Shown here: piece after piece, positions 18,111-28,654 of the stretch
How positions within the stretch are numbered: position 1 is the first letter of the stretch
Layout: the number at the start of each line of letters is the position of its first letter
DNA from: Rhizobium sp. Q54
Lineage (GTDB): Bacteria > Pseudomonadota > Alphaproteobacteria > UBA2966 > CAIVPW01
Length of the DNA: 64,000 nt
Assembly: GCA_945904955.1 (NCBI GenBank)
Contig: CAMDPO010000010.1
Span: 1 to 64,000, forward strand
Direction: 5' to 3'
Notes under the pieces: generated by a model
What the model was told of the DNA's origin: nothing
Database searches by the model: none
The model's input: the letters and a program-made list of their open reading frames with translations, nothing else
Translations under genes and position numbers: made by a program

Positions 18111-19391
18111 CTAGGGTGCGCCCCGCCGCGCAATCGCGCGGAAACCAATATCGCGGCGGTAGAAGCCGTCCGGCCAGCGCACGCGCTGCACCGCCGCGTA
18201 CGCTCTCGCTTGCGCCTCGGCCGCGTCCTTGCCCAGCGCCGTAACACCCAGCACGCGCCCGCCCGTGGCGATCCACGCGCCGTCCTTACGGGCGGTGCCG
18301 GCGTGAAAGATGGTCACGTCCGGCAACGTCGCCGCCTCTTCCAGTCCTTCGATGACCGAGCCCTTGGCATACGCCCCCGGGTAGCCGCGCGTCGCCATCA
18401 CGACGCACAGCGCGGTGTGCTCGCGCCAGCGCGCGTTGACTTTGTCGAGGGTGCCGTCGCGGGTCGCCATCAGCAGCGTCAAGAGGTCCGACTTGAGGCG
18501 CGGGATCAGTACCTGGCACTCCGGATCGCCGAAGCGCGCGTTGTACTCGATTAGCTTGGGCGCCCCGTTGTGGACCATCAGTCCGGCGTAGAGCGCGCCG
18601 ACGTACGGCCGCCCCTCGGCCACCATTGCTTTGGCGGTCGGCCGGATGATCTCGTCGAGGATGCGCTTCTCCAGCGCCGGCGTGTGCAGCGGCGGGGGCG
18701 AATAGGCGCCCATGCCGCCGGTGTTGGGTCCCGTGTCGCCATCGCCGACGCGCTTGTGGTCTTGAGCCGCCGCGAGCGGCAGCACCTGTTCGCCGTGCAC
18801 CAGGGCGAAGAAGCTCAGCTCCTCGCCGGGCAGGAACTCCTCGATGACGATCTCCTGGCCGGCCGCGCCCAGGGCGCCGCCCAGCATCTCCGCACACGCC
18901 TGGTCGGCTTCCTCGCGCGTCCCACAAATGCGCACGCCCTTGCCCAAAGCGAGGCCGTCGGCCTTCACCACGATCGGCGGCGTTGCGCTGGCGATGTGGC
19001 GCTTGGCGGCGTCGAGGTCGGTGACCCGCGCGAATGCCGCCGTCGGGATGCCATGGCGCGCGCACAGCTCCTTGGTGAAGGCCTTGGAGCCTTCCAGGGC
19101 GGCGGCCTTGGCGGACGGCCCAAAGGTAGGGATGCCGGCCGCTTCCAGGCGATCGACGAGGCCGTCGACGAGTGGCCCATCGGGCCCGACCACGACGAAG
19201 CCGATCTTCTTGTCCTTGCAGAAGGCGATCAGCCCCGGGGTATCGGCCACGGCGATCGGCACACAGGTGGCGTCCGCGGCGATGCCGGCGTTGCCCGGCG
19301 CGCAGTACAGGGCATCGACCAGGGGCGATGCGGCCAAGCCCCAGCATAGGGCGTGTTCCCGGCCGCCGCCGCCGACTACGAGGACGTTCAT
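18111..19391 (-). CDS. purD: Phosphoribosylamine-glycine ligase
   Basis: 426 residues, normal for PurD. ATP-grasp ligase making GAR from phosphoribosylamine, glycine and ATP in purine synthesis. Seen: N-terminal VLVVGGGGREHALCWGL, GPDGPLVDGL, ATP-grasp lysines in VVKADGLALGKGV, AAQDHKRVGDGDTGPNTGGMGAYSP and YNARFGDPECQ. The start MNVLVVGGGG at 19391 is canonical; the frame extending to 19496 overlaps the xseA promoter and is rejected. Divergent from xseA, whose GTG lies 50 bp away. Confidence 0.97.
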   Translation of the reverse strand: MNVLVVGGGGREHALCWGLAASPLVDALYCAPGNAGIAADATCVPIAVADTPGLIAFCKDKKIGFVVVGPDGPLVDGLVDRLEAAGIPTFGPSAKAAALEGSKAFTKELCARHGIPTAAFARVTDLDAAKRHIASATPPIVVKADGLALGKGVRICGTREEADQACAEMLGGALGAAGQEIVIEEFLPGEELSFFALVHGEQVLPLAAAQDHKRVGDGDTGPNTGGMGAYSPPPLHTPALEKRILDEIIRPTAKAMVAEGRPYVGALYAGLMVHNGAPKLIEYNARFGDPECQVLIPRLKSDLLTLLMATRDGTLDKVNARWREHTALCVVMATRGYPGAYAKGSVIEGLEEAATLPDVTIFHAGTARKDGAWIATGGRVLGVTALGKDAAEAQARAYAAVQRVRWPDGFYRRDIGFRAIARRGAP

Positions 19392-19441
19392 TGTGATGGG
19401 TGCGTTGGTGGTGCGGTTCGCCGTCTTGTAACATAGGGACA

Positions 19442-20932
19442 GTGGCACAAGCAGCCGATAGGGCAGGGGCCGAGTCCCCAGAGGCGTCCGCGCCAAACGA
19501 GTTGCCCGAGATCCCGGGCGCGCGGGCCAATCCTGGGATCCCCGAGTACACCGTTGCCGAGCTGTCGATGGCGCTCAAGCGCACCGTCGAGGGTGTGTTC
19601 GGCCGCCTGCGCGTGCGCGGCGAGATCACCAACCTGAAGCGGCCGTCGAGCGGCCACTGGTACTTCGACCTCAAGGACACCGACAGCGTCATCGCCGCGG
19701 TGTGCTGGCGCTCTACCGCCATCCGCCTGCGCGCCAATCTCGAGGACGGCCTCGAGATGATCGTCACCGGCCGCCTCACCACCTATCCGGGCCGCTCGCA
19801 GTATCAGCTGGTCGTCGACCACGCCGAGCTCGCTGGCGCCGGCGCGCTGCTCAAGATCCTCGACGCGCGCCGCAAGAAGCTCGCCGCCGAAGGGCTCTTC
19901 GACCGCACGCGCAAGCGCAAGCTGCCCGTGCTGCCCCTCGTCATCGGTGTGGTGACCTCACCGACCGGCGCCGTCTTCCGCGACATCCTGCACCGCCTGC
20001 GGGATCGCTTCCCGCGCCGCGTGCTGCTGTGGCCGGTCTCCGTCCAGGGCGCCAATGCCGCGCCGGAAATCGCCGCCGCCATCCACGGCTTCAACCGCCT
20101 CGACGGCGAGGGCGCGGTGCCCAGGCCCGACCTGCTCATCGTCGCGCGCGGCGGTGGCAGCGTCGAAGACCTGTGGGCCTTCAACGAAGAGATCGTCGTG
20201 CGCGCCATCGCCGCGTCGGGCATCCCGGTGATCAGCGCCGTCGGCCACGAGACCGACACCACGCTCGCCGACTTCGCCGCCGACGTGTGCGCGCCGACGC
20301 CGACCGCGGCCGCCGAGCTCGCCGTGCCGGTGCGCGCCGAGCTCATCACCGGCGTACGCAACCTCTCCGCACGCCTGTTCGGCGCCACCACGCGCCTGCT
20401 CGATCGCCGCCGCGAGCGCCTGGCGGGCCTGGCGCGCGGCCTGCGCAGCCCGCGCGAGGTGCTCGACAATGCCACCCAGCGCGTCGACCACGCCGGCATG
20501 CGCCTGGGCCGCGCCCAGGGCGCGCTCCTCGCCACCTACGGCCAGCGCCTGACCGGCGCTGCCCGCGCCTTGGCCCCGCGCACCCTGCGGCGCGCCCTCG
20601 ACGACGCCACCCGCCGCCTGGCCCGTGGCGATGCCGCCCTGCGCCGCGAGGCAACCCGCCGCCTCAAGGAGCACGAACGCCGCCTGACGGCCCTGGGCAC
20701 GCTCCTCGAGAGCGTCAGCCACAAGAGCGTGCTCCAGCGCGGCTACGCGGTCATCCGCGACGCCGAGCAGCGCCTGGTGACGACGGCCCACGGGCTGTTT
20801 CCTGGGATGCCTCTGGACATCAAGCTGAAAGACGGCCACATCGACGTGGTGACGGGCACGGTGCGTACCGCGCCGGTCCGGCCAAAGAAGAGGGGCCGCG
20901 ACGACGGCTCAGACCAAGGGAGCTTGCTATGA
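19442..20932 (+). CDS. xseA: Exodeoxyribonuclease VII large subunit
   Basis: 496 residues. N-terminal OB-fold (YTVAELSMALKRTVEGVFGRLRVRGEI, about 37-63), then the XseA catalytic core with GVVTSPTGAVFRDI, IVARGGGSVEDLWAFNEE, VISAVGHETDTTLADF and the APTPTAAAE block. A long Arg/Ala/Leu helical region follows, the coiled coil that binds XseB. It degrades single-stranded DNA to oligonucleotides. Start chosen as GTG 19442 with ataggga in front; the frame back to 19400 has no ribosome-binding site. The partner xseB is not in this window. It overlaps the DUF2093 gene by 4 nt. Confidence 0.95.
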   Translation: MAQAADRAGAESPEASAPNELPEIPGARANPGIPEYTVAELSMALKRTVEGVFGRLRVRGEITNLKRPSSGHWYFDLKDTDSVIAAVCWRSTAIRLRANLEDGLEMIVTGRLTTYPGRSQYQLVVDHAELAGAGALLKILDARRKKLAAEGLFDRTRKRKLPVLPLVIGVVTSPTGAVFRDILHRLRDRFPRRVLLWPVSVQGANAAPEIAAAIHGFNRLDGEGAVPRPDLLIVARGGGSVEDLWAFNEEIVVRAIAASGIPVISAVGHETDTTLADFAADVCAPTPTAAAELAVPVRAELITGVRNLSARLFGATTRLLDRRRERLAGLARGLRSPREVLDNATQRVDHAGMRLGRAQGALLATYGQRLTGAARALAPRTLRRALDDATRRLARGDAALRREATRRLKEHERRLTALGTLLESVSHKSVLQRGYAVIRDAEQRLVTTAHGLFPGMPLDIKLKDGHIDVVTGTVRTAPVRPKKRGRDDGSDQGSLL

Positions 20933-21153
20933 GAGATACGCCCGAGCCGCGTCCCGAAGGACCGGAAGCCAAGCTCCTCTATGGTCCGGGCGGCTATCAG
21001 GTGATCAAGCCGGGGACGTTCGTCACGTGCTCGGTGACCGGCCGCCCCGTCCCGCTCGAACAGCTGCGCTACTGGAACGTCGATCGCCAGGAAGCGTACT
21101 TCGACGCGGCCGCCGGCTTCCGTCGTCACACCGAAATCGAATCCAAGAAGTGA
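20929..21153 (+). CDS. DUF2093 domain-containing small protein
   Basis: 74 residues. The core LLYGPGGYQVIKPGTFVTC, followed by VTGRPVPLEQLRYWNVDRQE, is characteristic of the small alphaproteobacterial DUF2093 family, usually found next to xseA. No signal peptide and no enzyme motif. It starts at the ATG overlapping the xseA stop (ATGA) and its own stop overlaps the GTG of the M23 peptidase, so three genes are translationally chained. The function is unknown. Confidence 0.9.
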   Translation: MRDTPEPRPEGPEAKLLYGPGGYQVIKPGTFVTCSVTGRPVPLEQLRYWNVDRQEAYFDAAAGFRRHTEIESKK

Positions 21154-21965
21154 CCCGCGGCCTCGCGGCAGCGCTGCTTGCTGTGCTGCTCAGCGCGGCG
21201 GCTGCGCACGCGCGTGACATCACCTACAGCGCCGCGTTCGTACAGGGCGGCCTCGTCGTCGCGCGTGCGCCCGGCGCCCAGACCGCGGCTCTCGATGACC
21301 GCGCGCTGACCGTCGCGCCGGACGGCACCTTCGTGTTCGGCATCGGTGCCGAGGCGAAACCGGAGGCGCGCCTCATCGTCCGCTACGCCGACGGGTTCGA
21401 GGAGATGCACACCTTGCGCGTGACGCGCCAGATCTGGAAGGTCGAGCGCGTCGCTGGCCTGCCGCCCGCCATGGTCAACCCGCCCCAGGCCGTACAGGCG
21501 CGCATCGCCCGCGAGAACACGCTGATCGCCAACGCGCGCAAGGACCAGACGCAACAGACTTGGTTCGCCGGCGGCTTCGCCTGGCCGGTAGTGGGACGCA
21601 TCAGCGGCGTGTTCGGCTCCCGCCGGGTGCTCAATGGCCAGCCCATGTCGCCCCATTGGGGTCTCGACATCGCCATGCCGACCGGCACGCCGGTCCTGGC
21701 GCCGGCGCCTGCTCGCGTTGCCCTGGCCGAGGCAGACCTCTACTACACCGGCGGCACCATCATCCTCGACCACGGCTTCGGCGTGACCTCGACCTACGCC
21801 CACCTCTCCAAGGTCGGCGTGAAGGTCGGCCAGATCGTCCAGCCGGGCGAGCAGATCGGCGCAGTCGGCGCCACGGGGCGCGTCACCGGCGCCCATTTGC
21901 ACTGGACCATCAATTGGTTCGACGTGCGCATCGACCCGGCGCTCGTCGTAACACCCGCGCGCTAG
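21150..21965 (+). CDS. M23-family peptidase (LytM domain), secreted
   Basis: 271 residues. Signal peptide about 1-22 (LLAVLLSAAAAHARD) directs it to the periplasm. The LytM domain is in the C-terminal half: HWGLDIAMPTGTPV (His169, Asp173) and GAHLHWTINW (the HxH zinc ligand near 250-252), with TYAHLSKVGVKVGQ between. All zinc ligands are present, so it is probably an active peptidoglycan endopeptidase. The N-terminal 130 residues form a beta-rich region without an identified domain. The GTG at 21150 overlaps the DUF2093 stop; the frame back to 21027 is a shadow. Confidence 0.92.
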   Translation: MTRGLAAALLAVLLSAAAAHARDITYSAAFVQGGLVVARAPGAQTAALDDRALTVAPDGTFVFGIGAEAKPEARLIVRYADGFEEMHTLRVTRQIWKVERVAGLPPAMVNPPQAVQARIARENTLIANARKDQTQQTWFAGGFAWPVVGRISGVFGSRRVLNGQPMSPHWGLDIAMPTGTPVLAPAPARVALAEADLYYTGGTIILDHGFGVTSTYAHLSKVGVKVGQIVQPGEQIGAVGATGRVTGAHLHWTINWFDVRIDPALVVTPAR

Positions 21966-21968
21966 TCG

Positions 21969-22877
21969 CTAGTCGCCCCAGCGGTTGTGTAGCCAGAGCC
22001 ATTGCTCGGGCCGCGCGCGAATCCAGCCTTCCATCAGGGCGTTGACGCGCCGCATCGTCTCGGCGACGTCGGCGGCGCGGTCGCCGGTGCGCGGCACATC
22101 GAGCGGCGGATAGAACGTGACACGGAACCGCGCGCCGCGCAGGCGCTCGCAGCGCGCCGGCAGCAGCGGCACGCCGTCGCGCACCGCGAATTGCGCCATC
22201 GCCGGGGCCGTCATCGCCGGCCGGCCGAAGAACGGCACGGCGATACCGTCGCTCAGCTTCTGGTCGACCAGCATCGCGAAGTGGCGGCCCTCGCGCAGGC
22301 CTTCGATCATGGTCTTGGCCGCGCTGCGCCCCTTGTTGTGGAACGCGCCCATCGGCGTGCGGTAGTACGCCATGATGCGGTTGAGTACCTGGTTGTTGAT
22401 CTCGCGATAGATGATCGTTGCATCGACGCCGCGCTGGTGCACCGCTACCGGCGGCAGATCCCATTGGCCGATGTGGCCGGCGAAGAAGATGGTGGCACGG
22501 CCACCGGCCTTGATGGCGTCGAGGTGCTCGGCGCCGATCACCTCCACCGGCCCACCCGGCGCGTAGCAGTCGATGGCGCGCAGGTGCGCGCTTTCCAACG
22601 CCAGGCGGCCGATGTGGTCCCACATGGCGCGCACGGTCGCGCGCACCTCCTGCGGCGACTTCTCCGGAAACGCCCGCGCGATGTTGCGCACGGCGATGCG
22701 CGAGCGCGGCAAGTGGGGTCCGACGGCACCTGCAACCGCGCCGCCCAACGCGGACGCCGCGCCGAGCGGCAGCCGCGCGCACAGCCACAGAAGGCCACCC
22801 GCCAACGCCGCCTCGCCGTACTCGGCGATGGCAGCGCGCGCCCGGTACTTGCGGCGAGCCGGCAGCGCCTCGCTCAC
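21969..22877 (-). CDS. Lipid A biosynthesis late acyltransferase (LpxL/HtrB family)
   Basis: 302 residues, normal for the family. It adds a secondary acyl chain to the lipid A precursor at the inner membrane. The catalytic HxxxxD motif is HIGQWD (H135-D140). Other family blocks are AFPEKSPQEVRATVRAMWDH, MLVDQKLSDGIAVPFFGRPA and PEQWLWLHNRW at the C-terminus. The start is GTG 22877, overlapping the lpxK stop (GTGA). Gene order DUF374-lpxK-lpxL-like fits a lipid A finishing cluster. Whether it prefers lauroyl or another chain cannot be told. Confidence 0.92.
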   Translation of the reverse strand: MSEALPARRKYRARAAIAEYGEAALAGGLLWLCARLPLGAASALGGAVAGAVGPHLPRSRIAVRNIARAFPEKSPQEVRATVRAMWDHIGRLALESAHLRAIDCYAPGGPVEVIGAEHLDAIKAGGRATIFFAGHIGQWDLPPVAVHQRGVDATIIYREINNQVLNRIMAYYRTPMGAFHNKGRSAAKTMIEGLREGRHFAMLVDQKLSDGIAVPFFGRPAMTAPAMAQFAVRDGVPLLPARCERLRGARFRVTFYPPLDVPRTGDRAADVAETMRRVNALMEGWIRARPEQWLWLHNRWGD

Positions 22878-23860
22878 GTCCTGGACGGGGTTCGGGGCAG
22901 CGCCGGCGCCAGCACGCGGTCGAGGGCCGCGGTCTCGGCGAACTCCAAGGTCACGTCGAGCACGTCGATGCCGGAGCGGTCGGAAAGGCGCATCCAGTCC
23001 TTCGTGGTCGTCACCAGGCGTGCGTTGGCAGCGTACGCCTCGGCGCGCAGGCGCGTGAGCTCGCGCGGCCGGTAGCGGTAGTGGTCGGGGAAGTTGCAAC
23101 GCGTCACCACGGTACAGCCGATCGATTCCAGCGTATCGAAGAACTTGCCCGGCCGCCCGATGCCGGCGAACGCCACGACCCGCGCGCCGGCCAGGCGCGC
23201 GCGCGCATCGGCGGTCGGTAGCAGCGCCGCGTGCAGCACCGGCACCGTGCCCGCCGCGACCGGCGGCGCGTCACCGCCGACAACGATGAGCGCCGACGCG
23301 CGTTGCATGCCGAACGCGACGCTCTCGCGCAAGGGACCCGCGGGCAGGGTGCGCCCGTTGCCGAGGCCGTAGGTCCCGTCCACCACCACCAGCGACACAT
23401 CCTTGGTGAGGCCGGGATTCTGGAAGCCATCGTCGAGGATCACGGCGGTCGCGCCCGATGCGGCGGCGAGATCGGCGCCTGCGGCGCGGTCGCGTGCGAT
23501 CCAGGTCGGCGCCACCGCCGCCAGCAGCAACGCTTCGTCGCCGACTTCCTTCTCGGTGTGGCGGCTGGCATCGACGCGCAACGGGCCCGCCGCGCTGCCG
23601 CCGTAGCCGCGCGACAGGAAATGCGGTGTCGCGCCTCGGCTGCGCATGTAGGCCGCGATGGCGAGCGCGACCGGCGTCTTGCCAGCGCCGCCGGCGACAA
23701 GGTTGCCGACGCAGACTACGGGTACGGGTGCCCGTGCCGGCCGGGCCAGGCGCCAGCGCAAGCGATGCGCGGCGGCGTAGGCCCACGCCGCCGGCGTCAG
23801 CGCCGTCGCGGCCAGCGAGAAGCGCCCGGTGGAGTCATCCCAGAAGGCGGGAGCGCGCAT
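22874..23860 (-). CDS. lpxK: Tetraacyldisaccharide 4'-kinase
   Basis: 328 residues. Phosphorylates the 4' position of the tetraacyl-disaccharide to give lipid IVA, at the inner membrane. P-loop GNLVAGGAGKTPVAL (52-66). Other LpxK blocks: LSRGYGG, VGDEALLLA, ILDDGFQNPGL, GNGRTLPAGPLRE, FAGIGRPGKFF and the C-terminal TTKDWMRL. ATG at 23860 is two nt after the DUF374 stop; an overlapping GTG six nt earlier is possible. The acyltransferase downstream overlaps by 4 nt. Confidence 0.95.
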   Translation of the reverse strand: MRAPAFWDDSTGRFSLAATALTPAAWAYAAAHRLRWRLARPARAPVPVVCVGNLVAGGAGKTPVALAIAAYMRSRGATPHFLSRGYGGSAAGPLRVDASRHTEKEVGDEALLLAAVAPTWIARDRAAGADLAAASGATAVILDDGFQNPGLTKDVSLVVVDGTYGLGNGRTLPAGPLRESVAFGMQRASALIVVGGDAPPVAAGTVPVLHAALLPTADARARLAGARVVAFAGIGRPGKFFDTLESIGCTVVTRCNFPDHYRYRPRELTRLRAEAYAANARLVTTTKDWMRLSDRSGIDVLDVTLEFAETAALDRVLAPALPRTPSRT

Positions 23861-23862
23861 GG

Positions 23863-24605
23863 TCACGACGCCGCAGCGGCAGCTTTGTCCGCGACCGCGC
23901 GCGGCTCCGGCTCGACGGGCGCGTGTCCCGTCAGGCGATCGGCAGTATCGGTGACGGCGGTGATGGCCGCCTCGATACGCAGTTGTGCCGCCGCGCACGC
24001 ATCGCGGTCGGCATCGCGCGGAATGACGATCGGCTCGCCCCACACGAACACGCCGCGCGAAAAGGGCAGGGGCAGCAGGAAGCGGTCCCACGAATTGAGC
24101 AGGCGTCGCCGCGACGTGCCCACCGCCATCGGTATGACCGGCACGCCGGCCAGGCGCGCCGCCGAGACGATGCCCTCGCTGGCGCGCATGCGCGGGCCGC
24201 GCGGCCCGTCCGGGCTGATGGCGACGTAGGCGCCGCGGCGCAGCAGGCGCACGATTTCGCGCAACGCCTGGGCGCCTTCGCCCTCCTTGGACGACCCGCG
24301 TACCGTACCGACGCCGAAGTTACCGATGGCGCGCGTGATCAACTCGCCGTCACGGTGGCGCGAGATCAGCACGTGCATCGGATGGCGCGTGTCCCAGGCG
24401 AAGCACGGCATCAGCAGGCGTCCGTGCCAGAAGCCGAGGATGAACGGCTCCTTGCGATCCCAGAATCCTTGCGGGATGTCGCCGTTGCGCACCTCCCAAC
24501 GGCTCGTCCGGAAGGTCAGGCCCATATAGAGGGTGGCGAGCCGCACCACGACGCGGCGCACCCACTCGACGTCCATCAGCCGTTTGGCCAAAGGCCTTGC
24601 TCGTC

Positions 24606-24609
<4 letters not shown>
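23863..24609 (-). CDS. DUF374 lysophospholipid-acyltransferase-like protein
   Basis: 248 residues. Family blocks: FWHGRLLMPC (in place of the usual HxxxxD-type catalytic site), ISRHRDGELITRAI, TVRGSSKEGEGAQALRE and ISPDGPRGPR. DUF374 proteins resemble LPLAT acyltransferases and sit beside lipid A genes in alphaproteobacteria; a role in acyl transfer to lipid A or an envelope lipid is probable but unproven. The C-terminus is an Ala-rich tail. The gene overlaps the MsbA-like exporter by 4 nt and precedes lpxK by 2 nt, clearly one transcript. Confidence 0.9.
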
Positions 24610-26411
<1,802 letters not shown>

Positions 26412-26464
26412 CGCAGAGTCGCGGAAAGCCTAGCACGGCGGCCCCCGTCGGGGCAGCGCTGGGC

Positions 26465-27262
26465 TCAGCCCGCGGTGGCGGCCCCGGCCGCGAAGCGGCC
26501 GAGCAGCTGCCCGTGCAGCGTCGGCTTGGCGGCCAACACGCCGACGTGGCGGGTGTTGGCCTGGTTGTAGACGATGTCCTGGCCGTCGCTGCCGGTGACG
26601 CGCCCGCCGGCGGCGCGCACCAGGGCGTCGGCGGCGGCAATGTCCCAGTCGCAGACCGGCGACATGGCGACTGCGGCGTCGTACTTGCCCGCGGCCACCA
26701 GAGCCATGCGATAGGCGATCGAATGCACGGTAAAGAACTCGCACCCCGTGAGCTCGCCGCACGCCCGCTCGATGGCGCTGCGGCTGCCCAGGATGCGCGC
26801 CGACGTGAGAGTTGCGGCCGGCGCCGGCGCGACCAGCTTGCCGTTGGCCCGCACGCGCCCGCCCTTGCAGGCCGTGAACACTTCTTCGGTGGCCGGGTTG
26901 GCGACCACGCCGGCGATCGGCTCGCCGTCGGCGACGAGGCCGGCAGCAACCGCGAACTCCGGATGGTGGCGAACGAACGCGCGCGTGCCGTCGATGGGAT
27001 CGACCACCCACACGTACTTGCGGTCCAGCCGCTTGCCGTCGTCCGGAGTTTCTTCCGACAGCCAGCCGTAGTCGGGGCGCGCGCCGAGCAGGCGCCTTTT
27101 CAGAAGGTCGTCGACGGCAAGGTCCGCCTCGGTGACCGGATTGTTGGGACTCTTCTCCCAGACCTTGGCGCCGCGGTCATAGAACCGCCGCGCCACCACC
27201 GCCGCCTCTTCGACGGCGTCGCGCAACAGCTGGAAGTCTTCGCGCAGGCGCGCGCCGCTCAC
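26465..27262 (-). CDS. 3'(2'),5'-bisphosphate nucleotidase (CysQ-like, inositol monophosphatase family)
   Basis: 265 residues. Metal-binding motifs of the FIG/IMPase superfamily: SEETPDD (69-75), VDPIDGTRAF (87-96) and CDWDIAAADAL (204-214). The IDGTRAF form is typical of CysQ, which hydrolyses PAP to AMP to relieve sulfite-assimilation by-product inhibition; an inositol-phosphatase role is the alternative. The start is GTG at 27262, overlapping the PmbA stop; the longer frame to 27658 is antisense noise within pmbA. Confidence 0.88.
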   Translation of the reverse strand: MSGARLREDFQLLRDAVEEAAVVARRFYDRGAKVWEKSPNNPVTEADLAVDDLLKRRLLGARPDYGWLSEETPDDGKRLDRKYVWVVDPIDGTRAFVRHHPEFAVAAGLVADGEPIAGVVANPATEEVFTACKGGRVRANGKLVAPAPAATLTSARILGSRSAIERACGELTGCEFFTVHSIAYRMALVAAGKYDAAVAMSPVCDWDIAAADALVRAAGGRVTGSDGQDIVYNQANTRHVGVLAAKPTLHGQLLGRFAAGAATAG

Positions 27263-28623
27263 GCGCCGCCCACCGTCATGCCGTCGATGCGGATGGTCGG
27301 CGCGTCGAAGCCGTAGCGAAACACCAGGTCGTTGGCCGGCACCAGGTTGCGGAACATGTCGCGCAGGTTGGCGGCGATGGTGAACTCCGAGATCGGCACC
27401 GTCCGCTTGCCGTCCTCGATCAGGAAGCCGGCGGCACCGACGCTGTAGTCGCCGGTCAAAAGGTCGATGCCGTCGCCGTACAGGTTGGTGACGTAGGCGC
27501 CGAGCCGGATGCCGGCCATCAGCTCCTCCGGGGTCCGTGTCCCCGGCTCCAGGTAGAGGTTGGTCGGCGAGGGGCCGGGGGGCGATCCGAGACCACGCAC
27601 GGCGTGGCCGGTGCTGCGCAGGCCGAGCTGGCGTGCATCGGCGGTCGATAGCATCCACGTCTTCAGGACGCCCTTGTCGACCAAGGTCAGCCTCTTGGAG
27701 GTCACGCCTTCGGCGTCGAACGGACGCGAGCCGAGACCGCGCCGCCGCAACGGATCGTCAACGATGGTGACGTCGGGGCCGAAGATGAGCTTGTTCAGAT
27801 CGTTGAGCAGGAAGCTGCTGCCGCGCGCGATGCCAAGCCCGTTGATCGCGCCGGCCAGGCACCCCAGCAGGCTGTTGGCGACGCGCGGCTCATACACGAT
27901 CGGCATCACCATCGAATCCGGCTTGCGCGGGTTCAAGCGGCGTACGGCGCGCTCGCCGGCTTCCGTGCCGACGCGCGCCGGCGAATCGAGGTCGGCGCGG
28001 AAGTGCGACCCGGAGGATGCGTAGTCCGTCTCCATCGCGGCATCGCTCCCGGCCATGACGGAGACTCCGATGCCGAAGCTCGACGACGCCATGCTGCCGA
28101 TGAACCCGTCGCTCGTCACCAGCGTCAGGTCGGCCCGGCCCCAGTTGGCGCCGGCCCCACCCGAATTGACGATGCCCGGCACCGCCAGCGCCGCGGCCTC
28201 GGTCTCGGCGGCGAGGGCGAACAACTCATCGCCGCTCGGCTCGTGGCTGTCGTTCAGCTCGAGGTCGGGAAAGGTCGTCGCCAACTGGTCCACTTCGGCC
28301 AGCCCGCAATACGGATCTTCCGGCGATACGCGGGCGATCGCCACCACACGCTCGAGCAGGGAGTCCAGTGAGTCGCGGGTTAGCTCCGATGACGACGCCA
28401 TGGCCTGGCGTTTGCCGAAGAACACGCGCACGCCGACGCCGCCGCCTTCCGAGCGCACGGTGTCCTCGCGCGCCCCCATACGATGACTGACGGAAAACGA
28501 GATTCCCTTGATCAGCGCCGCTTCCGCCGCCGACGCTCCGTGCCGCTTGGCGCGGGCCACGAAGTCGCTGAGCAGGTCGATCGTTTGCGCTGCGTGCGGG
28601 CGCGAGATGGCCTCGACGCGCAT
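27259..28623 (-). CDS. PmbA/TldE-family protein, copy 1
   Basis: 454 residues, normal for PmbA (TldE), the non-metal-binding partner of the TldD protease. Family blocks: SFSVSHRMGAREDTVRSEG, VFFGKRQAMASS, EDPYCGL, TSDGFIGSM, GLGSRPFDAEGV and the C-terminal PISEFTIAANLRDMF. No HExxxH motif, as expected. TldD/TldE heterodimers cleave unfolded peptides and process ribosomal peptide products and CcdA. It is immediately downstream of a second PmbA of the same length with many shared blocks, so this is a tandem duplication. Coupled to the CysQ-like gene by GTGA. Confidence 0.92.
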   Translation of the reverse strand: MRVEAISRPHAAQTIDLLSDFVARAKRHGASAAEAALIKGISFSVSHRMGAREDTVRSEGGGVGVRVFFGKRQAMASSSELTRDSLDSLLERVVAIARVSPEDPYCGLAEVDQLATTFPDLELNDSHEPSGDELFALAAETEAAALAVPGIVNSGGAGANWGRADLTLVTSDGFIGSMASSSFGIGVSVMAGSDAAMETDYASSGSHFRADLDSPARVGTEAGERAVRRLNPRKPDSMVMPIVYEPRVANSLLGCLAGAINGLGIARGSSFLLNDLNKLIFGPDVTIVDDPLRRRGLGSRPFDAEGVTSKRLTLVDKGVLKTWMLSTADARQLGLRSTGHAVRGLGSPPGPSPTNLYLEPGTRTPEELMAGIRLGAYVTNLYGDGIDLLTGDYSVGAAGFLIEDGKRTVPISEFTIAANLRDMFRNLVPANDLVFRYGFDAPTIRIDGMTVGGA

Positions 28624-28654
28624 CGCTACGGCTGCGCCGCGACGGCGGCGCGCG